From positions 186,001 through 250,000 of the forward strand of contig JAACJO010000018.1 in assembly GCA_013368445.1 (NCBI GenBank): a DNA stretch of 64,000 nt. The letters run 5' to 3'. This DNA is from Leucocoprinus leucothites (taxonomy: Eukaryota > Basidiomycota > Agaricomycetes > Agaricales > Agaricaceae). The translations under genes were made by a program, and so were the position numbers. Below the pieces are notes generated by a model, which was not told the DNA's origin, searched no databases, and worked only from the letters and a program-made list of their open reading frames with translations. Of the stretch, positions 34,732-45,600 are shown piece by piece (positions within the stretch are counted from its first letter, which is position 1; the number at the start of each line of letters is the position of its first letter).

Positions 34732-37700
34732 ATGTCTTCTATCAACAATGGAGCTTCTCGCATTCCCGTCCTTCAAGGCCCCCAGAACTACCAGTTTTGG
34801 TCCATGAGGATGCAGGGATATCTTTCTATGATCACGACCCCTGGAACCCCTCTTACGGGTTGGACTGTCACAACCGGCCTACTCCCCGCACTTCCTCCTG
34901 TTATTGCCCCAGCAATAGACGAAGAAGGAAACGTCTCGAATGCTGCGGAAGCTTCTGCTTCACTTGCGCTTCGAACAGAGGAAGAACGCCGGAGAAACTT
35001 CCTCGAGCAATCTGCGATTGGCCTGCTGATCCAAGCGGTCCCAGATTTGATGCTCCACTTGATAGTCCAAGGAGATCCCACTGCCACTTGGGAAGGTCTC
35101 CAACGCCTTTACGGCGTCCAAGGTCCTGCATCTGTTTATGGCGACTTCGTATGCGCCGTCTCCTGGTCTCTCCCCGGAAACATGGATCCGGCTCAGTCCA
35201 TCGCTGAGCTTGAATCTCTCTTCACTCGGATCGAAGGTGCGACCGCGCGACTTCCCGAGGTGATCCGTGCCATGATTCTGCTTCGCGCTGTCCCACAAGG
35301 GATGGAAACCTTAGCGCAGTCAATCCTTGCGAATCAAACGCAAATGTCCCAGCTTACATGGGATCTGGTCCGTAGCGCCATCCAGGCTGCTTGGTCCCAG
35401 AAGATGACTGCTTCCGCTTCTCGCGCCGGCCGCTCCAACGGCCAATGGCAGCAGAACTGGAACCCCGGCAATCAACAACGCCAGGGGCAAGGACAACAAC
35501 AAGGGCCGTTTCGATCACAGCCCCAGCAGCAGCCACAGCAGCAGCAGCCTCCTAATCAGGGCGCTGGCCAGAAGCCTGGTAACCCCCAGACTGGCAATCC
35601 CGGCGGAGATGGCAAGAAAGGAAAACGCGGTAAGAGAGGAGGCAAAAAGGGTAAGGGCGCTGCTAATGAAGCTGCAACCGATGCCGATGCCACCAACACC
35701 TCCGGAGTCACCAACGTCGCTCCTCAATATGGCGCTTCCAGTGCCATCGGTTTCGCTGCCCCCGCTATCGCTAACCGTCCTCTCCTCGCGAACCGGATCG
35801 CCTCGCTGGCAGAACCGGCTAATGCAGGCCCTTCATCATCCACACGCCACCTTGTTGCAGAAGCGCGAAAGAATACACCGCGGCTTCAGGAGCAAATCTC
35901 TGAATCTCCTCAGTCCGAGGGATATCGTCGCAGAAGCTCAAAAGCTACCAAGGATAAGGTGTTGAAAATTTGGGATGAAAGGCTCGCCGACCTCGCGGTC
36001 GAAGCCGAAACGACGGGCTCCATCATTGAGGAAATCCCTTATTATGGAGGAGATATGGACGAATGCCCACCGTCGCCGAGGATGACACCTCCGGCTGATC
36101 CGATGCTCGAATCTGACTCTGAGGGGGAGGATTCTGACGGGTGGACTTCTGGGTTGTGGACAACGCAAGTCTTTTCTTCTATCTCTGATTGGATTAACAC
36201 TGATACGGTGACGCCACAGCACGACCGAGAAGGGGCCTGTTGCCCCACTCGAGCCCGCTCCCATGTGAGCGCTCCTGGCCACGCTGAACATTTTCGCGGA
36301 CTAGTTACGTCGTCTCCGGCTCCTGTATATACTTCCTTTGTATCGCGCACTATTTCGGTCACCCCTGTGGGGCTTTTATTAAACTGTGATTTGACCTCTG
36401 TGCCGCGCTGTGTGAATCTGTCTAAGTGTGAGAAAGCTCTATGTTGCCACTGTAAGGGAAAGAAAGCGCCTTCACGGGCTGCTTCTTGGATTCTTGATTC
36501 GGGTGCTTCCGCACATTTCACACCCTATTTGGACGATTTCTCTACAATCGAAATGGGGAAATTCGGTGAAATTCAGACAGCTAACAAGAACGCTCCCCTA
36601 TTCATATCGGGTCGAGGCACTGTCTTGATCGAACACGAGATTCATGATAACGGAAAAACGATCACTGCGACGACTTCATTGTCTCCTGTGTTCTATGTAA
36701 AGGGTATGCACGATCGCCTCATGTCTGCCGGTCAACTCCTGGAATCCGGGTTGCGCAGCGAGGCCGATAAACATGGTACAATCTTTCGGGATGAGTCAGG
36801 CAATGCTGTTTTGTCAGCGGCTCCTCGCTCTGAGTCGCAGCCTACGCTACAAACGGTAAGATGTCGAATTGTACATTCGAATGCTTCGAGCCACGTCGCT
36901 CAGCATCCTGACTATAATATCTGGCATCAACGTTTAGGACATCCGTCTAATTGCGTGTTGAGCAAAACTACCGACTCCATGCTGAATGGACCTCAGGTTT
37001 CAATTCCCGATCATTCGCGCCCTTGTCCAGGCTGCATGAAAGGGAAGATGCACCAGAAACCCTTTAACGATAACCCAATTCGGGCTAAAGAAGCCTTTGA
37101 GCACGTTCACAGTGATCTCTTTGAGCTCCCCATCGTATCTTATCACAAGTACAAATGGGTCATGACCTTATTGGACGATTACTCCTCATTTGCCCACGTG
37201 GTGCTTCTGCGATCAAAAGCTGAAGCAGCTCCCCGCATGGTTGAGCTTCTAACTTACGTTCAGAACCAATTTGGCAAATCGATTCGTCGATTCACATCCG
37301 ATCGAGGAGGAGAATTCGTAGCAGGTACCCTGCAAGATTATCTTAGGGTGAAAGGGATTGAGTTCACACCGAGTGCGCCCCGCGTCCATCAACAGAACGG
37401 GCGACCAGAAAGATTGAATCGAACACTGCATGAGAAGGCGCAAGCCATGCGACTTCACGCGTGTCTTCCAGATTCATGGTGGGATTTCGCGATTAACACT
37501 GCAACCCACATCTACAATCGCACATCGATGAACCGCATCCAATGGAAAACTCCGTTTGAGTTAGTACATGGACATAAACCTGACATCAGTCACCTACGAG
37601 TATTCGGTTGTGCTGCATATGTGTTCCTTCCGGACGAAATGCGCCCGAATAAATTATCTGTGAAATCTGAACTGATGATCTTCGTTGGATATGATCGGGA

Positions 37701-40047
37701 GAAGAATTACATCTTTCTCCGCCATACTCAAGGGAACGCCGAGTTTATCTCGCCGACTGTCATCTTTGATGAAAAGATGTTCCCAAAATGTCCAGACCAA
37801 AAACCCGCGGTTTACCCCGAGCCGCCTCGCACTGAGATTCCTCCAATCTCGACTGTTCCGAATGTTCCAAATATAGACCATCCGCCTGCACCTCGAGGAG
37901 GAGAGCCGCCTCGTGCGCCTTCACCTCGTGCTCCTCCACGCCCTAAAACACCTTCACCTCCTAGATCGCCAAGCCCACCTCTTTCTTATGCTGATCCGGA
38001 AGATCGCGATCCAAAAGAAGAGGAAGAAGAAGTTGAGTTACCTCCTTCTCTGGGACCTTCGCGAAAGGAACCTGGTCCACATAAACGTGCTCGGTCTCCA
38101 TCTCCACCCGAGGTACCGCCACTGCGACCTTCGGTCCAGGATGATCTTGATGCACTAGAACGGCTCGACCGCTGGGTCACCGAACGTGAAAACCGCCGTC
38201 CTAGGCGAAATGTTCAACCTCCAAACAGACCAGGAAATGTGTATGGTGATAGGAGCGACCCTCTTGATGTCATCCGACGATATAGGGAACTAAATCCTAA
38301 CTTACCACGCAATCGTGGCCAATATCGACCTATTCCTGGAGCAATTTCCGATGAGGAAGCTCGGAACAGATTACGAAATTGGAATATCCCTCACCCGGAT
38401 AGTAGTATCGACACTAAACTGTCATCTACCGATTTTGCGAAGTTCGTGAAGGAAGGGGGGGTAAAATTAGTCGATTTCCTTCTCGCACAACGCGCCAACG
38501 GGCCAGTTCCCGAACAGTTTCGAGACATCGCGAATTTAGATGCTGATACTCAAACCAAATGGCAAAAAGCGATGCTTGAGGAATTAGACGCGCTTCACAA
38601 GCGTGGTGTATACGAGCTTGTTGATCTCCCAAAAGGAAGGAGAGCTATTAAAAATAGATGGGTTTATAACATCAAGTCCGATAATCGCTATCGCTCTCGC
38701 CTTGTTGTGAAAGGGTTCTCCCAGATCGAGGGAATCGACTTCGATGAACTCTTTTCTCCAGTTGTCCGATATGAGACCGTGCGCCTACTTCTTGGCATTG
38801 CAGCGCTTGAGGACTTTGACCTTCACTCTGTTGACGTCAAAACAGCCTATTTATATGGCGATCTGGATGAAGAGATCTATATGGAGCAGCCAGAAGGATT
38901 CCGACTTCCTGGCCATGAGAAGAAAGTCTGGAGATTACGCAAAGCGATCTACGGTCTAAAACAAGCCGGCTTATCCTGGTGGAAAGCACTCACTTCATCG
39001 ATGCTGAAACTTGGATTCAAGCGCTGTAAGTCCGACGCTGGCGTTTATCATTTCACACATCCCAAGACCGGCAAGTGAGTCTTTGCGGTCGTTTACGTGG
39101 ATGATGTCTTCTTTATGGGTAAAAAGAATTCCCTGCTCCTCTCCGAGTTGAAGCAAAAATTCATGACTACTTGGGAATGTCGTGACCAAGGTGAACTTTC
39201 TGAGTTCCTAGGCATGAACATATCACGCAATCAAAAAGAGAGAAAACTCTATATAGATCAAGTGAAATACCTCGATAAGGTTCTTGAGAAGTTTGATATC
39301 CCTAAAGGCGCGAAATTCACACCGCTGCCATCAGGATTCGTCTTCGAACCCTATGTCGATAAGGTAGATCCTAAGTTTAGAACTCGTTACCAACAGTTAG
39401 TCAGATCGCTGATGTATCTTATGATCGGATCGAGACCTGACATATCCTTTGCGGTTGTCAAACTCTCCCAGCAATCTGCCGCCCCTTCCAATGCGCACTT
39501 CCGGGCTGGACTCCACGTGCTGCAATATTTGCAATCAACGCGCAATTATCGACTCGTCTTTGATGGAGCTTCTAACCAGGCCATCATCGCTTGTTCCGAT
39601 AGTGATTGGGCGCAAGACGGACAGTCTCGACGATCTGTCACAGGTAACTTTGTTACAATAGCGCGTGGACCTGTAAGCTGGCTTAGCCGCAAGCAGAAAA
39701 CTGTCGCTTTGTCATCTACTGAAGCTGAGTATATGGCGCTATCTGATTGCAGCCGCCAGCTGATGTGGATTCGACAACTTCTCGAAGAGATAGGTTTTAA
39801 AATTCCTGCTCCGATTCTCTATGGTGATAATATCGGATCTATCTTCTGGAGCGAGAACCCTGTTCAAGAAAAACGCTCGAAGCATATTGATATACGATAC
39901 CACTATATCCGAGATATCGTAGAAGAAGGTTCCGTTGAGTTGGAATTTATTGAGGGCTCAAACAACCCTGCCGATATTCTGACGAAAAACCTCGGTTCAA
40001 TTCTCTTCAATAAATTTGTTTATTCTCTGGGTATCGAATTTCTTTAG
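34732..40047 (+). pseudogene. Copia-1 gag-pol polyprotein with one in-frame stop
   Basis: Starts MSSINNGASRIPVL. Order: gag, a Gln/Gly/Lys-rich linker, aspartic protease (WILDSGASAHFT), integrase zinc motif (WHQRLGHPS ... CPGCMKGK), integrase core (HVHSDLF, FTSDRGGEF, NGRPERLNR), proline-rich linker, reverse transcriptase (WVYNIKSDN, VDVKTAYLYGDLDEEIYMEQ), RNase H (WLSRKQKTVALSSTEAEYMA) and ADILTKNL near the end. The frame is open except for TGA at 39076-39078, just before the YVDD motif of reverse transcriptase. Copia-2 has CGT there. Readthrough or an external supply of protein would be needed for mobility. Confidence 0.93.
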
Positions 40048-40125
40048 CGCTTTCATAGCCGCTTAAACGAAGCGCTCTTATAGCCGCTCAATTATGCATC
40101 TCCCGCCATTTCGAGTGAGGAGGAG

Positions 40126-40498
40126 TGTTGAATCACGTGCGCGTTTACACGCCGCTACGTTCATGTTCACTCTCAATTATGACATATGCATTCTATTATT
40201 AGATACCACTATGTTTACGCACCGATACTTCGTGCGGACCTTACATGTTTTACTATACGTTTTACTTGTACCCTTTACCACCTCGAAACGATGGTGTAAT
40301 ACCCTCTTTATAGTAGAATTATTCGAACTCTTTAGTATAAATACCTTGTATTTTCTTCGTTATTCTACAGTCAATTCTATCTACTCAGTCGCAACTACTA
40401 CCTCGATAACACTCCCATAACAGACTAACTGCCTAGTAAAGTGAGTACTGACCTCGTCGTCTACCTTCACCGCTACGCTCCCCGTTGCTGCTTCGACA
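40126..40498 (+). repeat. Copia-1 3' LTR
   Basis: 373 bp, preceded by the polypurine tract near 40115-40125 and followed by the CTTTA target duplication. Confidence 0.95.
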
Positions 40499-41649
40499 CT
40501 TTAGATACCTTGGATCGGGGAGCTCCAGCTTAAGAGACGAGGAGGTGAACGTGATGGGGGTGGTCGGAGCTTCCACTATTTCCTCCATGCTACGAAGAAA
40601 GTACGTGTTCGGAGGACCATTCTAAGGGATTGTAAATTTCAGAAAAACATGTGCCAACTATGAAAGAGCATATCACTCACCGGGACTTCCTCGAGCCACA
40701 AACGCAAATCGTCAAATTAATCGTGCACGTGTATGGCCAACGTCAACCCATTCGACAGTCTGTGAATGCTGTCTCCGTTCAGCTCGTCAAGAACCTGGAT
40801 CCCACCAAAAGCGTAGATAAGATTCCACATATGCTCAGCGTGAGTGGTCTACAAGGAAGTTGAGTGGCTGATACAACAAGGAACAAGGGTGATTGAACCA
40901 AACCTTGGGATGATTGGGTTCGTTCAGTTCCAGTTCCCAGTTGGTCGACGGTGGAAAGATGTGACAGAAATTCGTCTTCATGGAAAGCCTATTCCATCCC
41001 CGGGCAGCTCGGTCTGCAGGTGTCAGCTGTATATACTTGCCTTTATCATGGAGACCGGTAACCATGCAATTATAACCATCACGTTCCAAAGCCTTTCAAA
41101 GGGTTAGAGTCCATAAATAAGGAGATACGAACCGGCGGGGGGGGGGTTAGGGTTTGACGAACGAAACACTCACAGCAAGTTTTGCGGCTCTGTGATCTTG
41201 GGGTGCTGGCTCAATCGTGGCAGAGTAAAAGAGACTGTTATCATCGAAAGATGGCCGACTGGGGTGATACGAGGGTGCTGGAGTTTTTCCTTTGTTCTGC
41301 CGGACTGAACGCGAGCATCAAGACTGCAGTGAGCGTCGAGATTGGCAGATGCTGACTCACAAAGAAGAATGATATGATTTATATATAGCTGAGCCAAATG
41401 ATCCATTGCGCGTTTATCACCGTTGCAGAGAAGGATATCTTTAGCGACGGTGTGTTGGCCATGGACAACAGGCGCTTCAATGAGGAAGTATCCAAGGCAC
41501 CGCGCACACATGAGTTCTTGCTCTGACCCTGCCTCGCGCTCACTAGCCAAACATTGATCATAGGCATCATGAAGGTCGGGTTGATCCTGTTCGTCGAAAG
41601 GATTCAGGGGAAGTGGCTGCTTTTGTGGAACGGCGGGGATGGTGGCCAT

Positions 41650-42001
41650 TGTGGTAAGAGATGGACTGTGTGACAGTGACAACACGAAGACAAGTGTCAT
41701 GTTGTGTACAGACATGAAGGTACCACGAAAAACAAGATAATGACGAAACTCGAAAAGACAAAAAAGGGCTCGGAAATTTGGTTCCAAATAGTATGCATCA
41801 TAGCTTTAACATCCTAGACTCATTAGTCAGTCTCCTTGGGTCATTTCAGAGAAAACGGATATAAAAAGAGTGAAAGATAGTTATTACATACTGTCCGAGG
41901 AGTAAGGCCTTGCAGGCGTTTTCAAGCTCAGCATGTCGCAAACAGGGATTCCTCGATCATCATCAAGTACATTATCGACGCGTCGCAGTTTTTCTCTGTA
42001 C
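41650..42001. other. Region upstream of HNH_2 copy 1
   Basis: The 5' flank of HNH_2 copy 1 up to the Copia-2 target site. A short ACGCGTCGC stretch at about 41978-41986 resembles the MCM4 promoter motif, but too little flanking similarity remains to call another copy. No gene. Confidence 0.4.
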
Positions 42002-42006
42002 CTTTA

Positions 42007-42379
42007 TGTTGAATCACGTGCGCGTTTACACGCTGCTACGTTCATGTTCACTCTCAATTATGATATATGCATTCTATTATTAGATACCACTATGCTCACG
42101 CACCGATACTTCGTGCGGACTTTACATGTTTCACTATACGTTTTACCTGTACCCTTTACCATCTCGAAACGAGTGTGTAATACCCTCTTTATAGTAGAAT
42201 TATTCGAACTCTTTAGTATAAATACCTTGTATTTTCTTCGTAATTCTACAGTCAATTCTATCTACTCAGTCGCAACTACTACCTCGATAACACTCCCATA
42301 ACAGACTAACTGCCTAGTAAAGTGAGTACTGACCTCGTCGTCTACCTTCACCGCTACGCTCCCCGTTGCTGCTTCGACA
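42007..42379 (+). repeat. Copia-2 5' LTR
   Basis: 373 bp. TATAAATA box at 42217-42224. Confidence 0.95.
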
Positions 42380-42393
42380 GGTTATGGGCCCCG
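42380..42393 (+). other. Copia-2 primer binding site (half-tRNA-iMet type)
   Basis: GGTTATGGGCCCCG directly after the 5' LTR, identical to Copia-1. Confidence 0.8.
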
Positions 42394-42640
42394 ATCGCCA
42401 GCTCGATATCGCACTAGCTGACTAGCTCGCTGTGCTTGATGTCTGAGAAGGACTAGATCGACCTGTTATGGGAAGGCCGCTTTCCAAGCGCCACCGCTGT
42501 ACCTTGTGAAGGGCCCAGCATCCCTTCTCATTTCTGTGTCTTACCCTAGCCCTTAGGCGATTTGGGTTCGAAACCTTGATCGATTAGCGCATCACTGCAG
42601 CTTCTAACGAACAACGTTGACTGACGACTTCTTAGTAAAA

Positions 42641-45600
42641 ATGTCTTCTATCAACAACGGAGCTTCTCGTGTCCCCGTCCTTCAAGGCCCCCAGAACTAT
42701 CAATTTTGGTCCATGAGGATGCAGGGATATCTCTCTATGATCACGACCCCTGGAACCCCTCTTACGGGTTGGACTGTCACAACCGGCTTAGTTCCCTCAC
42801 TTCCTGCTGTCGTTGCTCCAGCAATTGACGAAAGCGGAAACGTCACGAATGCTGCAGAAGCTGCTGCTTCTCTTGCGCTTCGTACAGAGGAAGAACGCCG
42901 AAGAAACTTCCTTGAGCAATCTGCGATTGGCCTGCTGATTCAAGCGGTCCCAGATTCCATGCTCCATTTGATCGTCCAAGGAGATCCCACCCGTACCTGG
43001 GATGAACTCCAACGCCTTTACGGCACCCAAGGTCCTGCATCAGTATATGGCGACTTCGTCCGCGCCGTCTCCTGGTCTCTCCCCGGAAACATGGATCCGG
43101 CTCAGTCCATCGCTGAGCTCGAATCTCTATTCACTCGGATCGAAGGCGCGACCGCGCGACTTCCCGAGGTGATCCGTGCCATGATTTTGCTTCGCGCTGT
43201 CCCGCAAGGGATGGAAACCTTAGCGCAGTCTATCCTTGCGAACCAAACGCAAATGTCCCAACTTACGTGGGATCTGGTCCGTAGCGCCATCCAGGCTGCT
43301 TGGTCCCAGAAGATGACTGCTTCCGCTTCCCGCGCCGGCCGCTCCAATGGCCAATGGCAGCAGAACCGGAACCCCGGCAATCAACAACGTCAGGGGCAAG
43401 GACAACAACAGCAAGGGCCGTTTCGATCACAGCCCCAGCAGCAGCAGCAGCAACAGCAGCCTCCTAATCAAGGCGCTGGCCAGAAGCCTGGTAACCCCCA
43501 GACTGGCAATCCCGGCGGAGATGGCAAGAAAGGAAAACGCGGTAAGAGAGGAGGCAAAAAGGGTAAGGGCGCTGCTAATGAAGCTGCGACCGATGCCGAC
43601 GCCACCAACACCTCCGGAGTCACCAACATCGCTCCTCAATATGGCGCTTCCAGTGCCATCGGTTTCGCTGCCCCCGCTATCACTAACCGTCCTCTCCTCG
43701 CGAACCGGATCGCCTCGATGGCAGAACCGGTTAACGCAAGCCCTTCGTCATCCACACGCCACCTTGTTGCAGAAGCGCGAAAGAATACACCGCGGCTTCA
43801 AGAGCGAATCTCCGAATCTCCTCAGTCCGAGGGATATCGTCGCAGAAGCTCAAAAGCTACCAAGGATAAGGTGTTGAAAATTTGGGATGAAAGGCTCGCC
43901 GACCTCGCGGTCGAAGCCGAAACGACGGGCTCCATTATTGAGGAAATCCCTTACTATGGAGGAGATATGGACGAATGTCCACCGTCGCCGAGGATGACAC
44001 CTCCGGCTGATCCGATGCTCGAATCCGACTCCGAGGGGGAGGATTCTGACGGGTGGACTTCTGGGTTGTGGACAACGCAAGTCTTTTCTTCTATCTCTGA
44101 TTGGATTAACACTGATACGGTGATGCCACAGCACGACCGAGAAGGGCCCTGTCGCCTCGCTCGAGCCTGCTCCCATGTGAGCGCTCCTGGCCACGCTGAA
44201 CATTTTCGCGGACTAGTTACGTCGTCTCCAGCTCCTGTATATACTGCTTTTGTATCGCGCACTATTTCGGTCACCCCTGTGGGGCTTTTATTAAACTGTG
44301 ATTTGACCTCCGTGCCGCACTGTGTGAACCTTTCTAAGTGTGAGAAAGCTCTATGTTGCCACTGTAAGGGAAAGAAAGCGCCTTCACGGGCTGCTTCTTG
44401 GATCCTTGATTCGGGTGCTTCCGCACATTTCACACCCTATTTAGACGATTTTTCTACAATCGAAATGGGGAAATTCGGTGAAATTCAGACAGCTAACAAA
44501 AACGCTCCCCTATTCATTTCGGGTCGAGGCACTGTCTTGATCGAACACGAGATTCATGATAACGGAAAAACGATCACTGCGACGACTTCATTGTCTCCTG
44601 TGTTCTATGTAAAGGGTATGCACGATCGCCTCATGTCTGCTGGCCAACTCCTGGAATCCGGGTTGCGCAGTGAGGCTGATAAACATGGTACTATCTTTCG
44701 GGATGAGTCAGGCAATGCTGTTTTGTCAGCGGCTCCTCGCTCTGAGTCGCAGCCTACGCTACAAACGGTAAGATGTCGAATTGTACATTCGAATGCTTCG
44801 AGCCACGTTGCTCAGCATCCTGACTATAACACCTGGCATCAACGTTTAGGACATCCGTCTAATCGCGTGTTGAGCAAAACTACCGACTCCACGTTGAATG
44901 GACCTCAGGTTTCAATTCCCGATCATTCGCGCCCTTGTCCAGGCTGCATGAAAGGGAAGATGCACCAGAAACCCTTTAACGATAACCCAATTCGGGCAAA
45001 AGAAGCCTTTGAGCACGTTCACAGTGATCTCTTTGAGCTCCCCATCGTATCTTATCACAAGTATAAATGGGTCATGACCTTATTGGACGATTACTCCTCA
45101 TTTGCCCACGTGGTGCTTCTGCGATCAAAAGCTGAAGCAGCTCCCCGTATGGTTGAGCTTCTAACTTATGTTCAGAACCAATTTGGCAAATCGATTCGTC
45201 GATTCACATCCGATCGAGGAGGAGAATTCGTAGCAGGTACCCTGCAAGATTATCTTAGGGTGAAAGGGATCGAGTTCACACCAAGTGCGCCCCGCGTCCA
45301 TCAACAGAACGGGCGACCAGAAAGATTGAATCGAACACTGCATGAGAAGGCGCAAGCCATGCGACTTCACGCGTGTCTTCCAGATTCATGGTGGGATTTC
45401 GCGATTAACACCGCAACCCACATCTACAATCGCACATCGATGAACCGCATCCAATGGAAAACTCCGTTTGAGTTAGTACATGGACATAAACCTGATATCA
45501 GTCACCTACGAGTATTCGGTTGTGCTGCATATGTGTTCCTTCCGGACGAAATGCGCCCGAATAAATTATCTGCGAAATCTGAACTGATGATCTTCGTTGG

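Larger units (their letters stand above)
34099..40498 (+). mobile_element. Ty1/copia retrotransposon Copia-1, complete, 6.4 kb
   Basis: 373-bp LTRs at 34099-34471 and 40126-40498 begin TGTTG and end GACA and differ at about four positions. A 5-bp target duplication CTTTA lies at 34094-34098 and 40499-40503. A primer binding site follows the 5' LTR, and a purine-rich tract (GTGAGGAGGAG) precedes the 3' LTR. The internal polyprotein has one stop codon. HNH_2 copy 2 (around 51180-51195) preserves the homologous uninterrupted site. Confidence 0.96.
33935..41649 (-). pseudogene. HNH_2-type protein gene, copy 1, split by Copia-1
   Basis: The start at 41649 gives MATIPAVPQKQPLPLNPF. Later exons give ERDGYNCMVTGLHD and FCHIFPPSTNWELEL (40905-41080 region), then THAEHMWNLIYAFGG, NGLTLAIHVHD, then a stop TAA at 40719-40717 where copy 2 has CAA (HDQFDEL). 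The last exon is cut by Copia-1. Its distal half lies at 34093-33935 and ends GSSNELLASRLQGLVLAF. The HNH_2 family carries an HNH nuclease-like fold with His-Asn-His residues; in Agaricomycetes it is widely expanded and of unknown role. Both the nonsense codon and the 6.4-kb insertion inactivate the gene. The junction between the first two long exons could not be put in frame in either copy. Confidence 0.78.
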
